In this document: one piece after another, positions 7,401-14,435 of the stretch
Position numbering within the stretch: the first letter of the stretch is position 1
Layout of the letters: each line of letters begins with the position of its first letter
DNA from: an uncultured Anaerolineaceae bacterium
GTDB lineage: Bacteria > Chloroflexota > Anaerolineae > Promineifilales > Promineifilaceae
Direction of reading: 5' to 3'
Assembly: GCA_937967805.1 (NCBI GenBank)
Contig: CALBTC010000208.1
Span: 1 to 15,210 of the forward strand
Length of the DNA: 15,210 nt
Translations under genes and position numbers: made by a program
Notes under the pieces: model-generated
Told to the model about the DNA's origin: nothing
Databases searched by the model: none
Seen by the model: only the letters and a program-made list of their open reading frames with translations

Positions 7401-7979
7401 GTGAGTGAAGAAAAAATAGCTGAAGAGATTCAGGACACTGTACCGGAGCCGGAAGTAGTCGCCAATGGCCAGGAAACGGCCGAAACGACGGAAATTCCGG
7501 AATCTGAAACGGCCGAACCCCCCACAATCGAAGACCAGCTTGTGGCTGCTCAGGCCGAAGCTGAAGATTATAAAGATCGCTGGCTGCGCAGCCAGGCCGA
7601 GTTTGCCAATGCGCGCAAACGGATGGAAAAGCAGCGGTTGGAAACGTACACCAATGCCACCGTCAACGTGATGGATAAGCTGCTGCCCGTCGTCGATGAT
7701 TTTGAACGGGCGATGGAAAATTTGCCGGCAGAAATCAGTGAACATAGCTGGCTGGAGGGCATCCAATTGGTGCAGCGCAAACTGCTGGCGACGTTAGAAA
7801 ACTTCAACGTTCAGCCAATCGAAGCTTTAGGCGAACCGTTTGACCCCAATTTGCATGAAGCGATTACCCAGGAACCTACGGATGAATTTGAGAGTGGGGC
7901 GGTCTGTCGCGTGTTGCAAACAGGGTATAAAATAGGTGATCGTGTGATACGGCCGTCTCTCGTCGTCGTAGCCGCGTAA
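7401..7979 (+). CDS. grpE: Nucleotide exchange factor GrpE
   Basis: The DnaK co-chaperone that drives release of ADP. The 192 residues are normal. An acidic, low-complexity N-terminus (about 1-50, with repeated ETAE-like pieces) leads into the long dimerising helix (about 50-100: [20 protein letters not shown]) and a C-terminal beta domain with the GrpE signature region ([28 protein letters not shown] and onward to [17 protein letters not shown]). The start is GTG at 7401 with GAGG nine bases upstream; the nearby in-frame ATG at 7386 runs into a stop after two codons. Lies between hrcA and dnaK; dnaK begins 25 bases later. Confidence 0.97.
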   Translation: MSEEKIAEEIQDTVPEPEVVANGQETAETTEIPESETAEPPTIEDQLVAAQAEAEDYKDRWLRSQAEFANARKRMEKQRLETYTNATVNVMDKLLPVVDDFERAMENLPAEISEHSWLEGIQLVQRKLLATLENFNVQPIEALGEPFDPNLHEAITQEPTDEFESGAVCRVLQTGYKIGDRVIRPSLVVVAA

Positions 7980-8004
7980 AATTAAACAACAAGGAATAAT
8001 AAAA

Positions 8005-9921
8005 ATGGGCAAAATAATTGGAATTGATTTAGGAACCACAAACTCCGTCGCGGCCGTAATGGAAGGCGGCGAGCCGGTCGTTATTTCTAGCGCAGAAGGC
8101 GGCCGTACGTTTCCCTCCATCGTCGCCATCAACACCAAAACGGGTGAGCGGTTGGTGGGCCAGGTGGCCAAGCGCCAGGCGGTTGTGAACCCGCTAAACA
8201 CCGTCTTTTCTGTGAAGCGGTTCATGGGTCGCAAATTTGATGATCCTGTGGTGCAGAAGGCGCTTAAATATGTGCCGTATGAAGTGCGCAAAGCCCCCAA
8301 CGGCGATGTGCGCGTGGTGATGAACGAGCGCGAATATTCGCCGCCGGAAGTCTCCGCCATGATCTTGCAAAAAATCAAGGCCGATGCTGAAGCATACCTG
8401 GGCCAGACGGTGACTCAGGCCGTCATCACCGTGCCGGCTTATTTTAACGACAGCCAGCGGCAGGCAACCAAAGACGCCGGCAAGATTGCCGGTTTGGAAG
8501 TGCTGCGCATTGTCAACGAGCCGACGGCATCTTCTCTGGCCTATGGTTTGGGCAACGAGAATGACGAGCTGATTGCCGTCTACGATTTGGGTGGCGGCAC
8601 TTTCGATATTTCCATTTTAGAAGTGGGCGACGGCGTATTTGAGGTGAAATCAACCAACGGCGACACGTTCCTCGGCGGCGACGACTTTGACCAGAAGATC
8701 ATCGACTGGGCGGCCGAGCAGTTTAAGATGGATCAGGGCATTGACCTGCGTGAGGACCGCCAGGCGTTGCAACGTCTGCGTGAGGCGGCCGAAAAAGCCA
8801 AAATTGAATTATCTACCACGATGCAAACCGAGTTGAACCTGCCGTACATTACGGCCGATGCCTCTGGTCCCAAGCATTTGAACCTTACCCTGTCGCGGGC
8901 CAAGTTTGAGCAGCTCACGGACGAGCTGGTGAAGCGTTCCATCGAGCCATGTCGTCAGGCGTTGAAGGATGCCGGTGTTTCCAAGAGCGACATTACCCAG
9001 GTAGTGCTGGTCGGCGGTATGACCCGCGTGCCCGCCATTCAAGAAGCTGTACGCCAATTCTTTGGCAAAGATCCACACAAGGGGGTAAATCCTGACGAGG
9101 TTGTGGGGATTGGCGCGGCCATTCAGGCCGGCGTTTTGGGCGGCGACGTAAAAGACGTGCTGCTGCTCGACGTGACGCCGCTGACTTTGAGCATCGAGAC
9201 GTTGGGCGGCGTGGCAACGCCACTGATTGAGCGCAATACAACGATTCCGACCAAGAAAAGCCAGGTGTTCTCCACCGCGTCTGACAGCCAGACGCAGGTA
9301 GAAATTCACGTGACCCAGGGTGAACGGCAGATGGCGGCCGACAACAAGAGCCTGGGTAAATTTATTTTGGACGGTATTCCTCCGGCGCCGCGCGGCGTGC
9401 CTCAGATTGAGGTGACGTTTGACATCAATGCCGACGGTATTTTAAACGTCACGGCTGCAGATAAAGCCACCGGCAAGCAGCAGGCGATGCAGATCATTCC
9501 CTCCAGCGGCCTGTCCGACACAGAAATTGAAAAGATGGTGCAGGATGCTGAATCCCACGCGGCCGAGGATGAGGAACGTCGCCGGCAGGTGGAATCGCGC
9601 AACAAGGCAGATTCGGCCGTTTACAGCGCCGAGAAGTTCTTAAGCGAGAATGGGGAACAAATCCCTGAATCATCCAAGGCGGCGATTCAAAGCCAGGTGG
9701 ATGCGGTGAAGGAAATTTTGCAGGGTGATGGTGATGCGGATGCGTTGGAAACGGCCGTTTCCAACTTGCAAAATGTGCTCAACGAAGCCGGTGCCGCTAT
9801 GTACCAACAGCAGCAGAGCCAGCCGGGCGCGCCGGGCACCTCTGCCAACGGCGGCCCTGAAGGCGAGGGCGATGCCGAAGGTGACGAAGACGTCATCGAA
9901 GGTGAGTTCAGCGACGCTTAA
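8005..9921 (+). CDS. dnaK: Chaperone protein DnaK (Hsp70)
   Basis: ATP-driven cytoplasmic chaperone binding exposed hydrophobic peptides, with DnaJ and GrpE as partners. Full length at 638 residues. The ATPase domain shows the three Hsp70 signatures: IDLGTTNS (7-14), [12 protein letters not shown] (192-203) and [16 protein letters not shown] (333-348). The interdomain linker DVLLLD is at 384-389, followed by the beta-sandwich substrate domain ([27 protein letters not shown]) and the helical lid. The C-terminus is a Gln/Gly/Asp/Glu-rich tail ending in the EEVD-like stretch [10 protein letters not shown] usual in bacteria. AAGGA at 7990-7994 is the ribosome binding site. A strong stem-loop follows before dnaJ. 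Confidence 0.99.
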   Translation: MGKIIGIDLGTTNSVAAVMEGGEPVVISSAEGGRTFPSIVAINTKTGERLVGQVAKRQAVVNPLNTVFSVKRFMGRKFDDPVVQKALKYVPYEVRKAPNGDVRVVMNEREYSPPEVSAMILQKIKADAEAYLGQTVTQAVITVPAYFNDSQRQATKDAGKIAGLEVLRIVNEPTASSLAYGLGNENDELIAVYDLGGGTFDISILEVGDGVFEVKSTNGDTFLGGDDFDQKIIDWAAEQFKMDQGIDLREDRQALQRLREAAEKAKIELSTTMQTELNLPYITADASGPKHLNLTLSRAKFEQLTDELVKRSIEPCRQALKDAGVSKSDITQVVLVGGMTRVPAIQEAVRQFFGKDPHKGVNPDEVVGIGAAIQAGVLGGDVKDVLLLDVTPLTLSIETLGGVATPLIERNTTIPTKKSQVFSTASDSQTQVEIHVTQGERQMAADNKSLGKFILDGIPPAPRGVPQIEVTFDINADGILNVTAADKATGKQQAMQIIPSSGLSDTEIEKMVQDAESHAAEDEERRRQVESRNKADSAVYSAEKFLSENGEQIPESSKAAIQSQVDAVKEILQGDGDADALETAVSNLQNVLNEAGAAMYQQQQSQPGAPGTSANGGPEGEGDAEGDEDVIEGEFSDA

Positions 9922-9945
9922 ACCCATCATCGAATTATGAAAATG

Positions 9946-10002
9946 AATCAGCAGATTTCGCAGATGCAAAATTGCTCAGGCTCATCTGCGAAATTGCTGA
10001 TT
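9946..10002 (+). other. Long stem-loop between dnaK and dnaJ
   Basis: Left arm 9946-9966 and right arm 9983-10002 pair over 20 bases with a single bulged G in the left arm; the loop is 16 bases. TTTT at 10001-10004 overlaps the end of the right arm, but the T-run is short. It could be a leaky terminator or an RNA-processing or stabilising stem that lets dnaK be made in excess of dnaJ. The hairpin is plain in the sequence; the role is inferred. Confidence 0.8.
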
Positions 10003-10026
10003 TTGTAGCGAAATATAGGAACAGGT

Positions 10027-11175
10027 ATGGCCACACAACGAGATTTTTATGACGTGCTAGGTCTTTCGCGTAATGCGTCCAAGGATGAAATCAAGAAAGC
10101 TTACCGGAAGCTAGCCCGTCAATATCATCCAGACGTCAACAAAGAGAACGGCGCGGAGGAAAAATTCAAAGAGGTGCAGCGCGCCTACGAGGTGCTGTCT
10201 GACGATCGCAAGCGGAATGCTTACGATACCTATGGCCATGCCGGTGTTGAAAATGGTGCAGGCGGTTTTGGCGGCTTTGAAGGCGGCTTTGGTAATATCA
10301 GCGACATCTTTGAAGAGTTGTTTAACGCCGGATTTGGCGGCAGCCGCCGGCGGCGGCGCGGCCCCCGGCGCGGCATGGATTTGCGCGCTGATTTGTCCAT
10401 CACGTTTGAAGAAGCCGTCTTTGGTGTGGAAAAAGAGATAGACGTGCGTCGGCCTGAAACGTGCTCTACCTGCCATGGCAGCGGAGCAAAACCAGGCAGC
10501 AATCCAATTGCCTGCACCACCTGTAACGGATCCGGTGAAGTGCGGCGCGTGCAGCAATCGATCCTCGGTTCCTTTGTGAACGTGACAACTTGCTCAACTT
10601 GCCAGGGCAGCGGTGAACTGATTCCCGAGCCGTGCCCTGCCTGCAATGGCCAAAAACAGGTGATGGAAACGCGCCAGTTAAAAGTGAAGGTCCCCCCAGG
10701 CGTCGATAGTGATACCCAGATTCGCCTTACCGGAGAAGGCGGTCCCGGACAGGATGGCGGCCCGCCCGGAAACCTGTTTGTGGTGATCGATGTGCAGCCG
10801 CACGAATTTTTCAAGCGGCGGGGCGAAGATATTTATCTTGACTTGCACATTAACGTAGCCCAGGCGGCGTTGGGTGACAGCATCATGGTGCCGACGTTGG
10901 ACGGGGATGAACCGCTAGAGATTCCGGCGGGAACGCAGCCCGGTAAGGTCTTTCGCCTGCGGGGCAAGGGCGTGCCGCGTCTGGATCGTTCTGGACGAGG
11001 GGTGCCCATGGGCCGGGGCGATCAGCACGTGCTCATCCAAGTGGCTATTCCTAAGAAATTAACGGAGGAACAGAAAGAGCTTTTCCAGGAACTTTCGGTT
11101 ACGTTGGGTAAAGAGGTTGTGCCGCGAGGTGAACGGGGCATTTGGGATCAACTGCGTAATGCGTTTGGATTGTAA
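10027..11175 (+). CDS. dnaJ: Chaperone protein DnaJ (Hsp40, class I)
   Basis: Co-chaperone that delivers substrates to DnaK and triggers its ATPase. At 382 residues it has all class I parts: J domain (5-70) with the HPD motif at 34-36; Gly/Phe-rich stretch (about 73-105); zinc domain with cysteine pairs at 146/149, 163/166, 189/192 and 203/206; then the two beta-barrel client-binding domains. The first three zinc repeats are textbook CxxCxGSG; the fourth reads CPACNGQK, keeping both cysteines but losing the last glycine, a variation also seen in other DnaJs. An arginine-rich block, [11 protein letters not shown] at 106-116, sits between the Gly/Phe region and the barrel. AGGA at 10017-10020 precedes the ATG. 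prmA starts on the base after the stop codon. Confidence 0.98.
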   Translation: MATQRDFYDVLGLSRNASKDEIKKAYRKLARQYHPDVNKENGAEEKFKEVQRAYEVLSDDRKRNAYDTYGHAGVENGAGGFGGFEGGFGNISDIFEELFNAGFGGSRRRRRGPRRGMDLRADLSITFEEAVFGVEKEIDVRRPETCSTCHGSGAKPGSNPIACTTCNGSGEVRRVQQSILGSFVNVTTCSTCQGSGELIPEPCPACNGQKQVMETRQLKVKVPPGVDSDTQIRLTGEGGPGQDGGPPGNLFVVIDVQPHEFFKRRGEDIYLDLHINVAQAALGDSIMVPTLDGDEPLEIPAGTQPGKVFRLRGKGVPRLDRSGRGVPMGRGDQHVLIQVAIPKKLTEEQKELFQELSVTLGKEVVPRGERGIWDQLRNAFGL

Positions 11176-12102
11176 ATGGATTATTGGTTGGAAGTTGCTG
11201 TTTTAACCGATGGGGAAGGGGCCGAGGCCGTAGCGGAAGTGCTACGGCCGTTTGCTTACAATGAAGGTGTGGTGCTGGAGCAGTTGGGTGATGAGAACAG
11301 TCCGGCACATGATGCTTTGCAAACGGCCGTCACCGTCAAAATCTACATCCCCGAAGCCGAAGACAAGCCTCAACTGCGCCAACGAATCGAAGAAATCCTC
11401 TACCACATGGGTCGGCTCTATCCGATTCCTCCGCCTACGTTTCGTAAGCTGGAAGATAAAGATTGGGCCAATGCCTGGAAGACCCATTACCACCCGTTTC
11501 GCATAGGCAACAAGATTTGGGTACAGCCTAGCTGGATCGAAAATGGCAACGTGACCGATGATGGTGACTTTGCCCGGCCAGATGACGTGGTGGTGGTACT
11601 TGATCCGGGGATGGCCTTTGGCACCGGACTGCACCCAACTACGCAAATGTGCCTGCAAGCTCTGGAAAATGTGGTGCAGCCTGGCGATTCTGTTCTAGAT
11701 GTAGGCACTGGCTCCGGCATCCTGTCGATTGCGGCGGTAAAGCTTGGGGCAGGGCAGGTGCGGGCGTTTGATACCGATGCCCTGGCGGTGCAAACTACAA
11801 AGGACAATGCGGCCCAAAATAACATCAAGACCATACAGATTCACCAGGGCGTATTGGCAGATGTGCCTGTAACAACCTGGAACATTGTGGTGGTCAATAT
11901 TCTGGCGCATGTGATTGTGTCGTTGCTGGACAATGATCGACTTCTGGCGTATGTGGCACCGGGCGGCAAGCTGATTTTGAGTGGGATCATTGAGGAGCAG
12001 CTTGGGGTGGTGGAAACGGCCGTAACTCAGGCCGGCGGCCAAATCGTTGAAAGAATTCAGGTAAGGGATTGGGTCTGCCTGATTGTGTCTCCCCAAAACT
12101 AA
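11176..12102 (+). CDS. prmA: Ribosomal protein L11 methyltransferase PrmA
   Basis: SAM-dependent enzyme that methylates amino groups of ribosomal protein L11. The 308 residues are normal. An N-terminal substrate-recognition domain (about 1-100; KDWANAWKTHYHPFRIG near 94-110) is followed by a Rossmann methyltransferase domain: PGMAFGTGLHPTTQMCL (about 140), SAM motif VLDVGTGSG at 173-181, AFDTDALAVQTT, and the catalytic-region VVNILAHVI. The gene starts directly after the dnaJ stop (TAA then ATG) without a ribosome binding site of its own, which points to translational coupling. prmA after dnaJ is a recurrent order in bacteria with HrcA-controlled operons. An intrinsic terminator begins right after its stop, making it the last gene of the operon. 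Confidence 0.96.
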   Translation: MDYWLEVAVLTDGEGAEAVAEVLRPFAYNEGVVLEQLGDENSPAHDALQTAVTVKIYIPEAEDKPQLRQRIEEILYHMGRLYPIPPPTFRKLEDKDWANAWKTHYHPFRIGNKIWVQPSWIENGNVTDDGDFARPDDVVVVLDPGMAFGTGLHPTTQMCLQALENVVQPGDSVLDVGTGSGILSIAAVKLGAGQVRAFDTDALAVQTTKDNAAQNNIKTIQIHQGVLADVPVTTWNIVVVNILAHVIVSLLDNDRLLAYVAPGGKLILSGIIEEQLGVVETAVTQAGGQIVERIQVRDWVCLIVSPQN

Positions 12103-12145
12103 AACGCCCCAGCTAGGCTGAGGCGTTCCATGTTTATTTTTTTTT
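12103..12145 (+). terminator. Intrinsic terminator of the heat-shock operon
   Basis: AACGCC (12103-12108) pairs with GGCGTT (12122-12127), one C/A mismatch, then CAGC (12110-12113) pairs with GCTG (12117-12120) around a TAG loop. A long T-rich run follows (12132-12145). It begins on the base after the prmA stop codon. Confidence 0.9.
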
Positions 12146-12167
12146 GGATAATAACTGGAAATATTGT

Positions 12168-12217
12168 GTAAAAGCGGAAATGCTTTCAAACCAGGTTGGA
12201 TAAAAGACCGCTTTTAC
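12168..12217. repeat. Intergenic palindromic element, copy B
   Basis: Perfect arms GTAAAAGCGG (12168-12177) and CCGCTTTTAC (12208-12217), with GCTTTCAAA at 12182-12190 inside. It matches copy A at 4502-4554 in arms, size and inner motif. It lies between the convergent ends of prmA and infA, away from any promoter, which speaks slightly for a dispersed element rather than an operator. Confidence 0.65.
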
Positions 12218-12220
12218 CTA

Positions 12221-12274
12221 AGCAAATCACGGCAAAGCCGTTGGTTAATTTTATTGAATTCTTGGTGATTTGCT
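12221..12274 (-). other. Inverted repeat at the end of infA
   Basis: AGCAAATCAC (12221-12230) and GTGATTTGCT (12265-12274) are exact inverted repeats around 34 bases, which hold a smaller hairpin (ACGGC-AAA-GCCGT, 12229-12241). The outer arm touches the infA stop codon. On the minus strand it could end the infA message, but no T-run follows, so a rho-independent terminator is doubtful; 3'-end protection is an alternative. Confidence 0.45.
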
Positions 12275-12507
12275 CAACGGGCCCGGTTGCGGTGATACCG
12301 GTATGTAATCCGCCCTCGTTCTAGATCGTACGGGGTCATTTCTACCCGCACGCGGTCGCCCAACAAAATGCGGATGTAATATTTGCGCATTCTGCCGGAA
12401 AGATAAGCCAGCACTTTGTGCCCGTTATCCAGCTCGACCGTAAATTGGGTATTGGGAAGCAGTTCAGTAACTGTCCCTTCAACTTCCAGTTTTTCGTCTT
12501 TAGCCAT
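12274..12507 (-). CDS. infA: Translation initiation factor IF-1
   Basis: Small OB-fold protein that binds the A site of the 30S subunit during initiation. The 77 residues match IF-1 along almost the whole length: [37 protein letters not shown] and [15 protein letters not shown] are family hallmarks. The C-terminus carries a short basic extension (HRNRAR) beyond the usual end. AAGGA (12513-12517 on the minus strand) is a good ribosome binding site. It lies directly downstream of the S1 gene rather than in the ribosomal protein operon with secY, adk and map that is common elsewhere. A perfect AT-rich hairpin stands just before the ribosome binding site. Confidence 0.97.
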   Translation of the reverse strand: MAKDEKLEVEGTVTELLPNTQFTVELDNGHKVLAYLSGRMRKYYIRILLGDRVRVEMTPYDLERGRITYRYHRNRAR

Positions 12508-12520
12508 AAAAATCCTTCTC

Positions 12521-12551
12521 TTGTTAAATCAATCAAAAATTGATTTAACAA
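12521..12551 (-). other. Perfect AT-rich hairpin in front of infA
   Basis: TTGTTAAATCAAT (12521-12533) and ATTGATTTAACAA (12539-12551) are exact 13-base inverted repeats with a 5-base loop. Read on the minus strand the stem ends three bases before the AAGGA of infA, and it lies between the S1 stop and infA. It may tune infA translation, be an operator, or be a weak boundary between the two genes. Confidence 0.65.
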
Positions 12552-12572
12552 TATATTGATACTAACAGTTAG

Positions 12573-14000
12573 TTAGTTTTCTTCTTTTTCAGGTTCTTCT
12601 TCAGTGTCGGTTTCTGCTTCTTCTTCCTCGTCTTCTACGGCCTCTTCACCTGCTGTCTCGTCTGTGTCTGAATCCGCTTCGGCTGTTTCTTTTACCGATG
12701 CTTCTGCTTCTGCGGCGTCAGCTTCAGCGGTAACGGCCGTTTCTTCAACATCCTCGTCATCGGCTTCTGTATCGGTTGTTTCTACAACGGACGCTTCAGC
12801 TTCTTCTGTAGACGATTCATCAGTGACGGCCGTTTCCTCCTCAGCAGCTTCTTCTTCTGCTGCTTTGGCCTCGGCCTCAGCTTCGCGCAGGGCCATCCAC
12901 TCAATCTGCTCATGGGCATTGACCGCGCGCAAGCTCAGGCCAATTCGCTGCCGATCCGGATCGATGCTGACAATGCGCAGCAAATGGGTTTCGCCTTCGT
13001 TCACAACTTCGCGGGGATCATCTACCTGGGTGCGGGAAAGCTGTGATACATGGAGCAGGCCTTCTACACCTGGTTCTATTTCGGCAAAAGCGCCGTAATC
13101 CACAATGCGAGTAATTTTGCCTTCGACCAACTGATTTTGCTGATACCGTTGATCGACAGAGTCCCACGGATTTTCCAGCAGCCGCTTGCGGCTCAAACTT
13201 ATCCGCTGAGACTCAACATTAATGTTCAGGACATAAACTTCAATTTCGTCGCCAACTTTAACAATTTCACGGGGATGGTCGATACGGTACCAGGCCAGTT
13301 CGGAAATATGTACCAAACCATCGGCTCCGCCTAAATCGACAAAAATACCAAAGTCGCGCAGGCCGCTCACCCGTCCGCTAACAATATCCCCTTCATTCAG
13401 GTCTTGCAGCAGTTCTTGCTTACGTTTGTCTTCCCATTCTTTTTGTGCATCTCGCTGGGAGAATACCAGACGGCGGCGCCGCCGATCTACTTCAATGACC
13501 TTAACCGGTATCTGCTGCCCGCGCAGTTTGGCCAACTTTTGCTGCCGTTGGCGATCATTCAGGCCGCGGGATAACTCGCTGAGGTGTGAAGCTGGCACAA
13601 AGCCACGCAAACGGCCGAATGGAATAATCGCGCCACCTTTGTTATAGCCGATCACTTCCCCTTCAATGATGTCGCCGCTTTCCAGCAATGCTTCCGCATC
13701 GATCCAATCCTGATTGAGCTGAGCCAGATGAATGGAGACATACAAACTGTCTGGGGCATCTGTGTTCGTAACATAGACAGATACCTCATCATTTATCTGA
13801 AGCGCTTCACGCTCTTCTGTTTCTAGCTTGCTTAGATCGGAGGAAGGCACTAAACCATCACGCTTTAACCCCAAATCGACGATGATACCCTGCGGGGTTA
13901 TGGCGACGATGATGCCCTTGCGAATATCGCCCACCTGAGGTTCTTCGTAATCATGCTGGTCCAGCAATTCTTCCATGAAATTTGTTTCTTCATTGCTCAT
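12573..14000 (-). CDS. rpsA: 30S ribosomal protein S1, four S1 domains and acidic tail
   Basis: RNA-binding protein of the small subunit that helps load mRNA. In 475 residues there are four S1 (OB-fold) repeats at about 22-92, 107-181, 202-272 and 290-358; E. coli S1 has six, and four is common outside Proteobacteria. Repeats 3 and 4 are most canonical (DFGIFVDLGGADGLVHISEL; DYGAFAEIEPGVEGLLHVSQL). From about 371 to the end there is a low-complexity tail with roughly 38 Glu and 11 Asp in 105 residues against four Lys/Arg. The ATG has only a weak AAGAG ahead. Upstream lie a perfect promoter, a structured leader with terminator and a nearer second promoter; infA follows on the same strand. The domain-based name is safe; whether it replaces a six-domain S1 elsewhere in the genome is not visible. 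Confidence 0.93.
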   Translation of the reverse strand: MSNEETNFMEELLDQHDYEEPQVGDIRKGIIVAITPQGIIVDLGLKRDGLVPSSDLSKLETEEREALQINDEVSVYVTNTDAPDSLYVSIHLAQLNQDWIDAEALLESGDIIEGEVIGYNKGGAIIPFGRLRGFVPASHLSELSRGLNDRQRQQKLAKLRGQQIPVKVIEVDRRRRRLVFSQRDAQKEWEDKRKQELLQDLNEGDIVSGRVSGLRDFGIFVDLGGADGLVHISELAWYRIDHPREIVKVGDEIEVYVLNINVESQRISLSRKRLLENPWDSVDQRYQQNQLVEGKITRIVDYGAFAEIEPGVEGLLHVSQLSRTQVDDPREVVNEGETHLLRIVSIDPDRQRIGLSLRAVNAHEQIEWMALREAEAEAKAAEEEAAEEETAVTDESSTEEAEASVVETTDTEADDEDVEETAVTAEADAAEAEASVKETAEADSDTDETAGEEAVEDEEEEAETDTEEEPEKEEN

Positions 14001-14038
14001 ACAAGTTCAGTCTCTTATTAAGGATTTTGGATAGGGTC

Positions 14039-14070
14039 ATTATAAACAAAAAATCGACCTATGCGCAATT
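14039..14070 (-). promoter_or_regulatory. Candidate proximal promoter of the S1 gene
   Basis: On the minus strand, TTGCGC, 18 bases, then a perfect TATAAT (14044-14039). The start point would be about 14032, giving a 32-base leader to the S1 ATG. The -35 box is poor and lies inside the terminator hairpin, so this promoter and the terminator overlap. Confidence 0.45.
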
Positions 14071-14090
14071 TTTTGTTAGGCATAGGCCGA
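14048..14090 (-). terminator. Intrinsic terminator inside the S1 leader
   Basis: On the minus strand TCGGCCTATGC (14090-14080) pairs with GCATAGGTCGA (14064-14054), 11 pairs with one G-U, around a 15-base loop, and six T follow at once (14053-14048). This is a full terminator 48 bases upstream of the S1 start codon. It would end a transcript beginning near 14291, either as the 3' end of a small RNA or as an attenuator. Confidence 0.85.
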
Positions 14091-14128
14091 GCAAGATTCT
14101 TCTTTATCAAATTGTCGTTTACGACGCG

Positions 14129-14197
14129 TTATTCATGGCATTGTCTGCTGCATATTTTGCGGCAGAACCGTTGACGAAATACGTACGGGTGAGTCAT
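14129..14197 (-). CDS. Possible 22-residue leader peptide in the S1 leader
   Basis: ATG at 14197 on the minus strand opens 22 codons ending in TAA; AAGGA at 14212-14208 stands ten bases upstream, inside the loop of the 7-bp stem, with the ATG at the stem edge. The peptide begins MTHPYVFRQRF and is basic, with three cysteines. It is not recognised and may be chance; it is listed because its ribosome binding site and position fit a leader peptide. Confidence 0.2.
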   Translation of the reverse strand: MTHPYVFRQRFCRKICSRQCHE

Positions 14198-14297
14198 CAC
14201 ACTTGTATCCTTTTTTGACTCAATACGCACTCTACAGAATGTGCAATTGTAAAGCGACCTAATTTAAGAAAACTCAGCCAATATACCCAGACTCGGG

Positions 14298-14326
14298 ATT
14301 ATATCGGTTCGACCAGGGGTTGTCAA
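14298..14326 (-). promoter_or_regulatory. Perfect consensus sigma-70 promoter for the S1 leader
   Basis: On the minus strand TTGACA (14326-14321), exactly 17 bases, TATAAT (14303-14298): both hexamers match the consensus at every position. The start point should be near 14291, about 290 bases upstream of the S1 start codon. A promoter this strong in front of a terminator suggests an abundant RNA. Confidence 0.88.
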
Positions 14327-14367
14327 TTTAGTGACGAGCGGGTGACATAAACATTTGTTAAATCCAA

Positions 14368-14395
14368 TTGGCTTTGCCGTTATTGTTGGTAAGAT
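14368..14395 (+). promoter_or_regulatory. Weak candidate promoter for the ABC ATPase gene
   Basis: TTGGCT (14368-14373), 16 bases, TAAGAT (14390-14395) on the plus strand. Each hexamer matches consensus at four of six positions. It is the best pair I see upstream of the ATPase gene, and would give a leader of about 35 bases with TAGAGGGT as ribosome binding site. Confidence 0.3.
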
Positions 14396-14435
14396 TAAGT
14401 TGTGAGAAAAATCACGAGAAATTCTAGAGGGTAAA

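Larger units (their letters stand above)
14048..14291 (-). ncRNA. Putative structured leader or small RNA upstream of S1
   Basis: A stretch of about 240 bases lies between a perfect promoter and a terminator on the minus strand, with no sizeable gene in it. Its RNA can form a hairpin at 14244-14227 (GCAC...GTGC), a stem of exact 7-base arms (TGAGTCA 14222-14216 with TGACTCA 14196-14190), and a long-range pairing of 14279-14266 with 14104-14098 and 14091-14085. The long-range pairing uses part of the left arm of the terminator, so the two exclude each other, as terminator and antiterminator do. I see no conserved core of RNase P RNA, SRP RNA, tmRNA or T-box. A 6S-like RNA with paired ends, or an S1 autoregulatory leader, are the main options. 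A 22-codon reading frame (14197-14129) lies within it. Confidence 0.55.

Noticed and set aside
1562..12128. Shared 14-mer AGGCTGAGGCGTTC at 1562 and 12115
   Set aside because: One match of this length is close to what chance gives in 15 kb; the second copy is part of the prmA terminator, the first forms no hairpin.
12604..13098. Long plus-strand frame of 164 codons very rich in serine
   Set aside because: It is the antisense reading of the GAA/GAG-rich acidic tail of S1; no ribosome binding site, and the minus-strand gene is certain.
13982..14218. Plus-strand frame of 78 codons in the S1 leader region
   Set aside because: No ribosome binding site or recognisable domain, overlaps the S1 start, and runs against the perfect minus-strand promoter and terminator.
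14300..14325. GGTTCGACC resembling a tRNA T-loop
   Set aside because: The flanking bases do not form a T-stem and no acceptor or anticodon arms fit; the stretch is better explained as the spacer of the minus-strand promoter.
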